Shown here: in pieces, positions 24,899 to 33,245 of the stretch | Layout: the number at the start of each line of letters is the position of its first letter | Position numbering within the stretch: position 1 is the first letter of the stretch | Source of the DNA: Ensifer sp. IC3342 | Lineage (GTDB): Bacteria; Pseudomonadota; Alphaproteobacteria; Rhizobiales; Rhizobiaceae | Direction: 5' to 3' | Assembly: GCF_020193655.1 (NCBI RefSeq) | Contig: NZ_JADYVE010000003.1 | Span: 372,001 to 436,000, forward strand | Length of the DNA: 64,000 nt | Notes under the pieces: generated by a model | Databases searched by the model: none | The model's input: the letters and a program-made list of their open reading frames with translations, nothing else | Told to the model about the DNA's origin: nothing | Made by a program: the position numbers and the translations under genes

Positions 24899-26523
24899 GC
24901 GCTCGCCTCCCCGGCCGCGACCTGCAACGTGGCGAGGTCCACCTCGATCTCGAGTTTCACCGCGCCGCCGGAGGTGATGACGCAGCCGACGGCCAGCATG
25001 TCGCCGCTCGCGCGCACGTTCTGGCGAAAATCGTAACGCAGCGCCTCCGAGACGCCGTCCCACCGCGCCACGTCCCAGAGGCCGACGTCCCATTCCGGCG
25101 AGGCCGTGTCGCCTTCCGTCACCCGGTCGAAGGGCGGTACCCTCCGGTCGAAGTCGGCGCGGGCGAAAAGCTGCACCTTCGGCTTCGTCTTGGCGCGAAA
25201 ATACATGTGCGCCATCGTCGCCGCCGTCCGCTGGCCGAACTGCCCGGCCGGCGTGAACTGCGAGAGATAGGTGGCGGCAAAGGTCAGCCCGTCGTCGGTG
25301 CCGCCGGTGTCGCCCTGCCAGCAATAGCCCTCGCGTGAGCCGAAGAAGAGCCCGCCCTGCAGCGTCTCGAAGCAGTTGGCCCGCCAGTTGCTGATCGTCG
25401 CCCAGCGCCCCGTCAAGACATTCAAGACGAAGGTCAGGTCGCTGACCACGCTGTTGTCGGGAAAGGCGACGAAGACCAGGTTCTGCTCGGCCCAGGGCTT
25501 CAGCGTCCAGCCGGATCCGGTGGCATTTGCCGCCTGCCGCCAGTCGTCCTCGATCGGCCGCGACACCGAAACCTGCGTCAGCGCCTGCCGGTCGCGCTGA
25601 AACACCTGCGACATCGGCGTCAGCCCGTCGGAGGTCGCAATCAGCACGTCGCCGCCGACGCGGATCCACGCGTTCTTTCCGAGCGGCTTCCCGATCTGGT
25701 AGACGCCCTTCAGCGCGAAGTCGCTGGCGCTCGAAGGGTCGGAGCCGGCATAGACGGCAATTTCGCCTTCCGTCGAAACGAAGACGCAGAGATCGGAAAG
25801 CCCATCGCCGCTTTCGAGCGACCAGGAAAAACCGGTGATGAGCGACCCGCCCTTCTTCATCACCCCACCAAGCGGGAACACGGCCGCCGCGCCGCCGATC
25901 GCGTTTACCGGCAGGTAGTAGGCGTCGAGCGTCGCATTCTTCAGGAAGAATTCGCGGTTTTTGAACAGCCAGCCGTAGTTCAGCTGCGCCATCGTCGTCG
26001 CATCTGAAAAGGTGATCGTCGGCGTCGTGGTCCAGGTGGCGCCATCATAGATGCGGCGCGTGTCGGCGCCGTTCAGGCAGACGAGAAACGAGCCGCCGGC
26101 GGTCGTGTGCTGGAAGGTGCACCAGTCGCCGCCGGTAAGCCCGCTCACGGCCGGAGCTGTCGTTGCAGGCGGGGCGGCGGGCGCGGTCATGTTATAGATC
26201 GCGCTCGCCGTCGCCATGAACAGCTTTTCGTTGCTGCCGAACTTGTATTTGAAGGCGCTGCGGATGGCCCCGCCATCGGCCGCAAGCCCCACCTTGCGCG
26301 AGCCGCCGCGGATCTTGCAGCCGGCGAGCGTCGGCAGGAAATTCGTAAGCACGGTCGCCGAGCCCGGCGACTGCGACGCCATGTCGGCGGTGGTCACCAG
26401 ACCTTGTTTGGGCGCCGGAAAAGTCACCGATTGCGAGGTCTGCGGCCGGCCGATGCTCGCCTGCCCGCGGCTGGTCTGCGGCAGGCGGCCAGGGCGGACT
26501 GTCAACATGCGACCTGTCGTCAT
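24895..26523 (-). CDS. Phage tail/stabilisation protein (P22 gp10-like beta-propeller type)
   Basis: The 542-residue protein begins MTTGRMLTVRPGRLPQTSRG and continues with the family pattern SVTFPAPKQGLVTTADMASQ, SATVLTNFLPTLAGCKIRGG, FLVCLNGADTRRIYDGATWT and GVYQIGKPLGKNAWIRVGGD. It is likely a beta-rich plug that closes the head after DNA packaging. Start ATG overlaps the previous stop by four bases (ATGA) with AGGGGG upstream. The exact tail role is inferred from position. Confidence 0.75.
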   Translation of the reverse strand: MTTGRMLTVRPGRLPQTSRGQASIGRPQTSQSVTFPAPKQGLVTTADMASQSPGSATVLTNFLPTLAGCKIRGGSRKVGLAADGGAIRSAFKYKFGSNEKLFMATASAIYNMTAPAAPPATTAPAVSGLTGGDWCTFQHTTAGGSFLVCLNGADTRRIYDGATWTTTPTITFSDATTMAQLNYGWLFKNREFFLKNATLDAYYLPVNAIGGAAAVFPLGGVMKKGGSLITGFSWSLESGDGLSDLCVFVSTEGEIAVYAGSDPSSASDFALKGVYQIGKPLGKNAWIRVGGDVLIATSDGLTPMSQVFQRDRQALTQVSVSRPIEDDWRQAANATGSGWTLKPWAEQNLVFVAFPDNSVVSDLTFVLNVLTGRWATISNWRANCFETLQGGLFFGSREGYCWQGDTGGTDDGLTFAATYLSQFTPAGQFGQRTAATMAHMYFRAKTKPKVQLFARADFDRRVPPFDRVTEGDTASPEWDVGLWDVARWDGVSEALRYDFRQNVRASGDMLAVGCVITSGGAVKLEIEVDLATLQVAAGEASA

Positions 26524-27122
26524 GATGTCCCCCTGTCCGCATTGATCTCCTGCAGGAGATCTGCCTCGAACTCGGCAAGGTTGTCCTCGAAGGAGAGGCC
26601 CTTCTGCCGCTTCCAGCGCCAGATCAGCCCCTTCTTCAGCAACCGTTCGGGAAAGAGCGTCGTGTCGTCGTCGGCCCGGAAAGTACCGCGCTCCTCGTAT
26701 GGATCGCCGAGCACCCAGTTCTTCGAGACGTAGTCGATCGTCGCGCCGACGGCGGAAGCGGCCGGCGAGAAGAGCATCGTCTTGCCGCTGAGGTGGCAAT
26801 AAAGTTCGACGGAAGCGACGCCGGCGATGACGGCCCATTGAGCGCCATTGGTGACCGGTCGGAAGAAGCGGCCATCCGCGGCCCGCACCGACCCTCCCGG
26901 TGCCAGCCGCTGGTAGTCGGCAGGCAGGAGTTCCGGCGAAGCGGAGACGGCATGCGCCTTCAGCATCCGCTTCCAGTCGGCGCGCCGCGCAATCTCCGCG
27001 CCTGCCTCTTCGGCCAGCGCCACCATTGTCTGTGCATTCGGATCGTTCGTCCCGTAGACGCTGTCGAATCGGTCGAGCGAGACGATATCAGAGACTTCGT
27101 TGATCACGGTCAGAAGTGTCAT
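26520..27122 (-). CDS. Phage head-tail adaptor-type protein 2
   Basis: The 200-residue protein starts MTLLTVINEVSDIVSLDRFD and has WKRMLKAH, a central beta region and the ending GLIWRWKRQKGLSFEDNLAE, a pattern of small adaptor proteins in podovirus head-tail modules. Both ends overlap neighbouring genes by four bases. Confidence 0.72.
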   Translation of the reverse strand: MTLLTVINEVSDIVSLDRFDSVYGTNDPNAQTMVALAEEAGAEIARRADWKRMLKAHAVSASPELLPADYQRLAPGGSVRAADGRFFRPVTNGAQWAVIAGVASVELYCHLSGKTMLFSPAASAVGATIDYVSKNWVLGDPYEERGTFRADDDTTLFPERLLKKGLIWRWKRQKGLSFEDNLAEFEADLLQEINADRGTS

Positions 27123-27715
27123 GGCGTCAGCCCTCCGATGACGATTTCGGCGTTGCCCCAGCGCAGGCGCTCGTCGGCAAGCCCGAGCCCAGCCGTCGCC
27201 TGGCGCTTCAGCGCCTCGGCCGCACCCGCCTTGGCCACATCGCGCTCCCAGACGGCGATCTCCTCGACGAGCGCGTAGAGATAGACGTCCGGCGCCTTTT
27301 CGATCAGCCAGTGGCCCTGCGCGGCGGCAGTCAGCGGCGGGATTTTCGCGTAATAGGTCAGGCGGATTTCCTCGCCGCCCTTCGGCCGCACCTTGATGGC
27401 GCTGCCGATGATCGCGTAGCCGATCGGCGGACCGCCTGAGGTTTCGTGACTGCTGAGTTCCTGCAGCGGCAGCGCCCGCAGCGGCCGTCCGTCGGCGGCA
27501 AGCACCTGCCGCGCCTCCAGGAAATCCGAAGGCAGGCTGCCCTCGCCCTCCGTCAGCGGCACAGCCGCCGTCTTCTCCATGTCGGCGACGCGCACCACGC
27601 GGTTGAGCTTGAGCTCGGCCAGCGCAAGGAAGCGCGGGAAGAGATGAGCGATGTCGTCGCGGCCGGAATAGTCGCCGGCGTCGACGAGGAGCGACACATA
27701 GTCGGATATGGTCAT
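27119..27715 (-). CDS. Phage head-tail adaptor-type protein 1
   Basis: The 198-residue protein starts MTISDYVSLLVDAGDYSGRD, then FPRFLALAELKLNRVVRVAD, IRLTYYAKIPPL and a C-terminal helix. The N-terminal helix-rich part and its place just after the small late proteins fit a gp4/gp11-like adaptor. GAGGGA lies 5 bases before the ATG at 27715. It overlaps its neighbours (ATGA), part of one translation-coupled block. Confidence 0.75.
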   Translation of the reverse strand: MTISDYVSLLVDAGDYSGRDDIAHLFPRFLALAELKLNRVVRVADMEKTAAVPLTEGEGSLPSDFLEARQVLAADGRPLRALPLQELSSHETSGGPPIGYAIIGSAIKVRPKGGEEIRLTYYAKIPPLTAAAQGHWLIEKAPDVYLYALVEEIAVWERDVAKAGAAEALKRQATAGLGLADERLRWGNAEIVIGGLTP

Positions 27716-28041
27716 AGATGTCCCTCGAAGCTGCGCCAGGCGCGGTTCTCGCCGTCGTTGAGCCACCGCTTCACATAGCGGTCGTCGCCTTCGGAATGCG
27801 CCCTGACCAGGTTTTCGGAATGCGCGAGGTTGAGCGGGATCGAAGCGACCTTGGTCCATTCGCCGAAGGCGTTGCCGGCGGTGGCATGGCGCGTGAATTC
27901 ATTCTTGCGGACGAGGTTTTCGACCGGATAGTCGGTGCGCCAGTGGGTCCTGTTGCCGTCCTCCATCACCCAGACGGAGCGGCCAGTCTGAAAATCATAA
28001 TCGAAGAGCTTCCATTGACCGTCGCGGATCACCATGGTCAC
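27712..28041 (-). CDS. Small phage structural or accessory protein
   Basis: The 109-residue protein (MTMVIRDGQWKLFDYDFQTG, then FTRHATAGNAFGEWTKVAS) is of a type common between capsid and adaptor genes in rhizobial phages. It overlaps both neighbours by four bases. Function not known. Confidence 0.7.
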   Translation of the reverse strand: MTMVIRDGQWKLFDYDFQTGRSVWVMEDGNRTHWRTDYPVENLVRKNEFTRHATAGNAFGEWTKVASIPLNLAHSENLVRAHSEGDDRYVKRWLNDGENRAWRSFEGHL

Positions 28042-28205
28042 TCTCCCGGCAGCGGATCGGCCCGCTCGGCCTTGCCGTTGGCGATCAGCGCCTTGGCCTC
28101 GCCGAGGCCCAGGGACATGACGGTTCCGGCCGGCGTCCGCTCGCCGTCGTTGAGCCAGACGTCATAGATCAACCGGACAGGCACCGGCTTCTTTGTTTCG
28201 GACAT
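28038..28205 (-). CDS. Small phage protein downstream of a terminator
   Basis: The 55-residue protein starts MSETKKPVPVRLIYDVWLND and has the sense of a small head-decoration or linker protein (RTPAGTVMSLGLGEAKALIA). GGAGA lies 7 bases before the ATG at 28205, and an intrinsic terminator ends 15 bases upstream of it. It is the first gene of the adaptor block. Confidence 0.7.
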   Translation of the reverse strand: MSETKKPVPVRLIYDVWLNDGERTPAGTVMSLGLGEAKALIANGKAERADPLPGE

Positions 28206-28219
28206 TGTTTTCTCCAATG

Positions 28220-28247
28220 AAAAAAGGCGGCTCCGAAGAACCGCCTT
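28220..28247 (-). terminator. Intrinsic terminator with UUCG loop
   Basis: Minus-strand AAGGCGGTTC-TTCG-GAGCCGCC is followed by TTTTTT: an 8-base stem with a UUCG tetraloop and a 6-base U tract. It closes the cargo island and isolates it from the next phage block. Confidence 0.88.
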
Positions 28248-28689
28248 GGCTGGGTCATTTGTGGTGCGTACGCCCGCTACCACTGCTTTTTTTCTTGAAT
28301 CGTCGCCGATTCGACGATCGAAACATGCAGCATTCAAACTTGTGCGCCTGATGAGACAGGGGCGCTGTGAAGCGGGACGAGGAATAGTGTGAGCGGTTGC
28401 CCGCCCCCAGTAGTGTGGTTTCAGAAGGTTCGAGCACTCGCTGTTTCAACGAACCGAGAGATACTCCAAATTATCAGAGCCCATCACGTTCATGATTTGG
28501 ATCGATCCGACCGAGTGATCTGGCGCACCGGGCCCCGAATGGCCCCGTCGACTACGAGAGGACGCCATCGCTCTCGCCCGGGTGAACAGCACGTCCCGTC
28601 ACGGCGTTCCGCAGAGCTCCCTTACGTCGGGCGGCTGCACGCCTGCCGTGTGACGCATCATGGGCCCGATTTCCCGTTCCGCTCCAACT
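28248..28689. other. Non-coding stretch at the cargo-island edge
   Basis: About 440 bases with a RIME element at 28283-28369 and no recognisable gene. Short open frames here have no ribosome site and no family-like sequence. Confidence 0.5.
28283..28369 (+). repeat. RIME element, diverged
   Basis: The copy shows AAACATGCAGCATTCAAA followed by GTGCGCCTGATGAGACAGGG and GCGCTGTGA. It lies between the end of the two-domain exported protein gene and the terminator. Confidence 0.7.
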
Positions 28690-29877
28690 TCATTGCTTGA
28701 ACAAGTCAGCGGGGTCGGGCAGCGCTTTCATCTCCCCCGTCATGTCGGCGGTCAGTCCACAAAGCACATTCGTGAGATTCGGGTAGTCGAACGGCTCGAC
28801 CTTGAAGACGCGGTAGGCAAGGTCCTCCTCCGCCGCGTCGGCATCCGCATTCGTCCGAGGGCGCGTTTCCAACACCCACTCTCCCCAGCCGATGCGTTGC
28901 GCCGCACCGAGGCTCTCGGCGCGGGTCGAGAGCCAATGAGCCGCGTAAACCGGGTATTCCGTCGTTCGGAATCCCCACCAGAAGGAAACGGGTTTGCCGT
29001 CCTTCGTGTGCAGCATCTGGGTATAGCCGACGAGATCCAAGCCAAAGGCTCTGACTGGTTCGGCAAAGGTCACCGTGCTCCCCGAGACCTCGCCGGCCCG
29101 ACCGTCCGGCGCGGTCACAAACAGGGGCTCGATCGTCACCTTTCCAAAACGCCCTTTAGCTCGCGCGAGCGTGGCAAAGAATTCCGGGCGGCACTGAGAG
29201 AATTCCTCGAGCACATCCTCCTCGCTCACCGTCTTCGGCAGAACGAAAAGGCTTGTCGTGGGCGGAAGCCGTTTCCTGCCTGTTCGGTCATCCGTCTTTA
29301 GCTCCGGCATTCTGTCTTCCGTCGCATTGCAGAAGACAAAAGAATGCTTGGGGCTGTCGGCCTCGTCGACGAGCAGCTCTCGATAGGTTTCTTTCGGTGT
29401 GGCTAGCCTCCCCCAGGTCGCCTCGGCACGTGTCGGCTCAAGGCGGAGTTCAAAAGAATTTGCACCCATTTGAGCAAACTTGGCGCCAGGAAGCCGCGTC
29501 TCGATCAACTTCACGACCTCGACCGGTCTCCGATTGACCCGGAATCCCCACATCAGGCCGGGTCCCTCCGCCGCCTCCTTGTGGATCTGAATGTATCCGC
29601 TGAGAGGCAGGCCATAGGCATTCACAAAGCCCGAAAACGGTACCAGTCGCGCGTCCGTCCAAACCGGCGCAGTAAAGTTCTCATGCGCCCGGAACTCTTT
29701 CGCAGGGAAATCCGCCCGGCGGCTGGCCAGCAGGTCGAAAAATTCGGCCCTGCAGGTCAAAAATGCGTCGAACACCTTTTCGACATCCGCCCGGCTAGGC
29801 TCAGCGCCAGCGGCAGGCGCCGCGAATGACAAGGCACCCAGTGCCGCCAGAAAGCGAATGAGACCGACAAACGCCAT
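28690..29877 (-). CDS. Exported two-domain protein (phage cargo)
   Basis: The 395-residue precursor has a signal peptide cut near AAPAAGAEPS. It then carries two copies of a domain that starts VFDAFLTCRAEFFDLL or VLEEFSQCRPEFFATL and later shows MWGFRVNRRPVEVVKLIE or FWWGFRTTEYPVYAAHW. The end is GEMKALPDPADLFKQ. The gene just upstream encodes one copy of the same domain with the same ending. ATG 29877 is preferred over a TTG at 29907. The family is not recognised; export to the periplasm is likely. Confidence 0.7.
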   Translation of the reverse strand: MAFVGLIRFLAALGALSFAAPAAGAEPSRADVEKVFDAFLTCRAEFFDLLASRRADFPAKEFRAHENFTAPVWTDARLVPFSGFVNAYGLPLSGYIQIHKEAAEGPGLMWGFRVNRRPVEVVKLIETRLPGAKFAQMGANSFELRLEPTRAEATWGRLATPKETYRELLVDEADSPKHSFVFCNATEDRMPELKTDDRTGRKRLPPTTSLFVLPKTVSEEDVLEEFSQCRPEFFATLARAKGRFGKVTIEPLFVTAPDGRAGEVSGSTVTFAEPVRAFGLDLVGYTQMLHTKDGKPVSFWWGFRTTEYPVYAAHWLSTRAESLGAAQRIGWGEWVLETRPRTNADADAAEEDLAYRVFKVEPFDYPNLTNVLCGLTADMTGEMKALPDPADLFKQ

Positions 29878-29908
29878 TGCTCGTGTCTTCACTTCCTGCT
29901 CCTGCAAC

Positions 29909-30499
29909 CTATTGCCTGAACAAGTTCGCCGCGTCGGGCAGCGCCTTCATGCCGCCCATCATGTCGGCCGTGACGACGCACAGAACGAGAGATTGATCCG
30001 GCTTTCCGGTCGCGTTGATCATCATCGTGCGCGCTGATGCCGTGCCACCCTGCGCGTTTCCCTCTTCGAGGACGCGATAAAATGAACCACCTTGCTCGAA
30101 GAACTCCGCCGACGGCTCGCCCAAGCGAATGATCTCGACGAGATCCTGAGGCTTGCGGTCGGTGACGAAGCCCCACCACCAGGCGTCCGGTTGGCCGGTG
30201 GCTTTCATTTGCGAGTATCTCAGAAGATGAATCCCGTTGGCGTCGACGGGCGCGGCAAAGGTCACCTGGGCGGTCTCCGTCATGCCTTCGCCTGCGAGAT
30301 CGGGCGCCGGAGCGACGATCTCGCTCACGCCGAAGGCTGATCCCTCGGCCCGCAGAACCGTGAAGAACTCAGACGTGCAGCCCACGAAGGCGTCAAAAAC
30401 CCTCTCCGCGCCAGCACCCTCGCCGGCCGCCGACGCCGGCATCGCAAGCGCCGCGATAGCAGCCACGATCAAACCTCTTGTGAAACAACGAGAAACCAT
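29909..30499 (-). CDS. Exported single-domain protein, paralog of the next gene (phage cargo)
   Basis: The 196-residue precursor has a signal peptide (GLIVAAIAALAMPASAAGEG), one copy of the domain (VFDAFVGCTSEFFTVL, WWWGFVTDRKPQDLVEII) and the ending GGMKALPDAANLFRQ. The start at 30499 follows AGGG. Its stop lies 31 bases before the two-domain paralog. Role unknown. Confidence 0.7.
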   Translation of the reverse strand: MVSRCFTRGLIVAAIAALAMPASAAGEGAGAERVFDAFVGCTSEFFTVLRAEGSAFGVSEIVAPAPDLAGEGMTETAQVTFAAPVDANGIHLLRYSQMKATGQPDAWWWGFVTDRKPQDLVEIIRLGEPSAEFFEQGGSFYRVLEEGNAQGGTASARTMMINATGKPDQSLVLCVVTADMMGGMKALPDAANLFRQ

Positions 30500-30707
30500 A
30501 AACTTGTCGCCCTGGCGCACCCATTCGAAACCTGCTGCGCCGCGCCGCCAATACGCCCGTTGCAGTTGAGCAGCATCGCTCGCGCTGCTTGTAGAACGTT
30601 ACGTGAACGCGTGCAAGAGGACATGTGGTTTTATCGCGACTTTCCGAGGAGGGCCCGCACGGCGCTGTTCTGGCGCTGAAATCGCGGTCGTATCGCCATG
30701 CCAACGT

Positions 30708-31853
30708 TCATCCAAGCCAATGCCGTGCGGCATTGTAGAGGCTATCCCAGCCCGGCACGTTGTCCTGCCAATATCGTGCGAGCGCTGAAACGGGAGCCGT
30801 CCGCTTGGCCGGCCACATTTGCTGGGCGCCTCGTTTGTCATGCACGCTCCCCAATGAAGATGGCGGCGCATCGCGCTCCAGGGCTAGCCGCTCCTTAGGG
30901 GTATCAAAGCCACGATATCCATCCAGTTCACCGCGCATCTTCGAAACGGCTGCGCGGCCATCGTAGGTAAACTCCGGATTTGTCCTCCGGGGCCCTTGCC
31001 ATGCACTTCGAGGAATAACTGGGCCGTTCACGGAACGCATATTTAGGAGTTCGTCCTCAGGGACGTGAGGCACCACATTTTCACCTTGGATACGGCCGAT
31101 GCGGAGCGCATTGTTGATCCCGGGGAGATTGTTCAGATGCTGCTCGCCACCGTCGCCGTAGGGGTTAAAGGAGAACACTGCTCCATTCAGCTTCCTGCGC
31201 CTTTCATTGATGTTCTTCTCAAGCGTTTGCGGGCCCATCTTGTAGTACATGACCCCCAACGCGTGTTGCTGCTCCGGCGTCAACCGACGCCATGCCGCGC
31301 TGTCGATGTTCTCAAAGAAGGGAGCCGCATTCCTCGTCATCAGGCCAGCCAAAGCCAAGGTTGTTTCTGGTTTGTCGAATTTCAGGAGATCGTCGCGCAA
31401 CGCATCGTAGTGCCCAAGGTACTTCTTGAGCTCCAATGGATCGTCCTCGTGGGCCGGATGTTGTTCCGCGTATTCATGCAAAAGATCGACGGCAGTGCTA
31501 ATCCTTATGTTGCCTGGCCCCACGTCGACTGTTGCGGGATTCCCTAGCTTGCCGAACCAGTTTCCCTCCCCCTTCCGAAGAGCATTGTAGTTTTGTTCTA
31601 TAGCTTCATGGCCGATCGGCTCTTTGTTGAGCAAATCGACCGTAGCCATGACATCGCCAAGCTTTTGACCGATAGGCCCCGTCCCTTTCCAAAAGAGATC
31701 AGGGTTGAATCGCGTATCGTGTTCGTTGGCGACGGCGCCGATTAACAATTGGGGCGGAATACCCAGAATCTTAGCAATGCGATCTGCTGCGCGCGCATTG
31801 CGAGCGATGAAATCCAACGTCTCCGGTTGGAATTTTGAAGTCGGTTCGGCCAT
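30708..31853 (-). CDS. Large cargo protein with lysozyme-like N-terminal region
   Basis: The 381-residue protein starts MAEPTSKFQPETLDFIARNA. Residues 10-150 (KILGIPPQLLIGAVANEHDT, GPIGQKLGDVMATVDLLN, PGNIRISTAVDLLHEYAEQH) resemble muramidase-like helical domains, with Glu in NEHD as possible acid. The rest (residues 220-381) is polar and unlike known families, ending ARYWQDNVPGWDSLYNAARH. AAAGGG precedes the ATG. It lies just after the terminator behind the capsid gene. It may be an effector carried by the particle; this is inference. Confidence 0.6.
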   Translation of the reverse strand: MAEPTSKFQPETLDFIARNARAADRIAKILGIPPQLLIGAVANEHDTRFNPDLFWKGTGPIGQKLGDVMATVDLLNKEPIGHEAIEQNYNALRKGEGNWFGKLGNPATVDVGPGNIRISTAVDLLHEYAEQHPAHEDDPLELKKYLGHYDALRDDLLKFDKPETTLALAGLMTRNAAPFFENIDSAAWRRLTPEQQHALGVMYYKMGPQTLEKNINERRRKLNGAVFSFNPYGDGGEQHLNNLPGINNALRIGRIQGENVVPHVPEDELLNMRSVNGPVIPRSAWQGPRRTNPEFTYDGRAAVSKMRGELDGYRGFDTPKERLALERDAPPSSLGSVHDKRGAQQMWPAKRTAPVSALARYWQDNVPGWDSLYNAARHWLG

Positions 31854-31907
31854 AGAGAGCCCTTTCGGTTAACGTGATTGTTCGACCGCTGTCGACTGCC
31901 CGGCTTC

Positions 31908-31945
31908 AACGACAAAGGGCGGACCAAAGTCCGCCCTTTGTCGTT
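31908..31945. terminator. Bidirectional intrinsic terminator after the capsid region
   Basis: AACGACAAAGGGCGGAC - 4 bases - GTCCGCCCTTTGTCGTT is a perfect 17-base stem with A and T flanks, able to end transcription in both senses. It separates the capsid block from the cargo island. Confidence 0.9.
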
Positions 31946-31970
31946 TCTCACTGCGCTGAAGACCAATTCG

Positions 31971-32033
31971 CCGCGCCAGCCCGAACAGGTCAGCGTTCGC
32001 GCCCACGGCTTTCTCGTGGTGCACCTTCAGCAC
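31971..32033 (-). pseudogene. Diverged second copy of the capsid gene 3' end
   Basis: Read on the minus strand, this stretch gives VLKVHHEKAVGANADLFGLA, which lines up with the capsid C-terminus TLKVHNEKGLGVAADLFGLS that ends at 32044, only 11 bases away. Thirteen of twenty residues agree. It is not a simple tandem duplication, because it is already diverged, and it leads straight to the terminator. It looks like the scar of recombination with a related phage. Confidence 0.8.
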
Positions 32034-32043
32034 GCACCAATCG

Positions 32044-33039
32044 TCAGCTTGCGTCGCTCAACCCGAAGAGGTCGGCCGCGACGCCAAGGCCCTTTTCGTT
32101 GTGCACCTTCAGCGTCCCCTCACCGATGATCACACCCTTGTCGGCGTCGCCGGTCTTGGCGACGTCGCGGTCTTCCTGGATTTGACGCAGCCAGAGGAAG
32201 GAGAGCATGTCGGTGTCGATGAAGAACGCGTTGCGGGCAAGGCCGGCGTTCACCGCCTGCACCCGGTTCGGATGGATCATCACCGTGCCGAACGGGCCTT
32301 CGTAATAATCTGCCGTTGCGACGATGGTGTTGCGCTCGCCGCCCTGCGAGACCGCATAGCGGAAGGGCGCGACATTGCTGTCGGACATGAAGGTGACGAA
32401 GACGGATTTGACGTAGGGCGAGACCGAGACATGGCGGAAGTTCGCGCCGTTCTGGTAGCCCTGCTGCATCACCGTATCGAGGATCGCCTTGGTGAAGGGG
32501 CGCTGCGTGCCGTCGGTCGGCGCCACCGTCAACCCGGTGGCTGCATTGAACCCGCCGTTGGCGCCGCCGGCCCCGCGCGAGACGTTGGAGGTGAGCCAGG
32601 TGCTGAGCGAGCCAAACTCGCGGGTGGCGCCGCTGACGGAGGCATTGGTGTCGGCGATCGCGAATTCCACGTCCTTGCGGATCTCGACACCCTTCTTCAG
32701 CTTCTGGTACTTGCGCTTCTGCACGTTGCCGGCCTCGGCCGTCACCTCTTGCGTGGCGGAGATGATCCAGTCCTTGCGCATGATCTGGGTATAGTTACCG
32801 AGCCGCGTCGGCGGCGTGATCGCGCCGAAGGCGTATTCCTCGCCTTCCTCGCGGATATTGGCGCCGGGTGCGGCGAGCTCGTCCGTCTCCCATTCCGGGT
32901 GATAGGTGGTGCACTTGCCCTTTTCGATCAGCGAATAGATCGGCGTGTCTTCCGGGGTGATGCGCGACACGACGTCGGAAAGCTCCTCGCGGTTGCCGAC
33001 GGCCTGGGTGGTCTGGAACGTATTGGTGAGAACTGCCAT
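32044..33039 (-). CDS. Major capsid protein, SU10-like (DUF5309 type)
   Basis: The 331-residue protein starts MAVLTNTFQTTQAVGNREEL, then SDVVSRITPEDTPIYSLIEK and the family core GNYTQIMRKDWIISATQEVT and KRKYQKLKKGVEIRKDVEFA, followed by DRDVAKTGDADKGVIIGEGT. This is the SU10-like HK97-fold capsid family. AAGGA lies 8 bases before the ATG. It follows the scaffold gene, as usual in podovirus head modules. Confidence 0.9.
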   Translation of the reverse strand: MAVLTNTFQTTQAVGNREELSDVVSRITPEDTPIYSLIEKGKCTTYHPEWETDELAAPGANIREEGEEYAFGAITPPTRLGNYTQIMRKDWIISATQEVTAEAGNVQKRKYQKLKKGVEIRKDVEFAIADTNASVSGATREFGSLSTWLTSNVSRGAGGANGGFNAATGLTVAPTDGTQRPFTKAILDTVMQQGYQNGANFRHVSVSPYVKSVFVTFMSDSNVAPFRYAVSQGGERNTIVATADYYEGPFGTVMIHPNRVQAVNAGLARNAFFIDTDMLSFLWLRQIQEDRDVAKTGDADKGVIIGEGTLKVHNEKGLGVAADLFGLSDAS

Positions 33040-33245
33040 TTTCTGGTCCTTCTGTGAAAATGAGATCGGCCGCCCGCGCCTGGAGTTCACGCGGGAAAGC
33101 CTCAATGTTGTTGAAATGATCGGCGTCAGCCCAGCCTACCTGCACGCGGAAAGGGGCAGTTGGCCGAGGCACCGCCATGCTTGTCCTTCGCCCCGCAAGC
33201 GGGGAGAAAGTGGCCGGCAGGCTGATGAGGCACCCCCGAGCGGCG

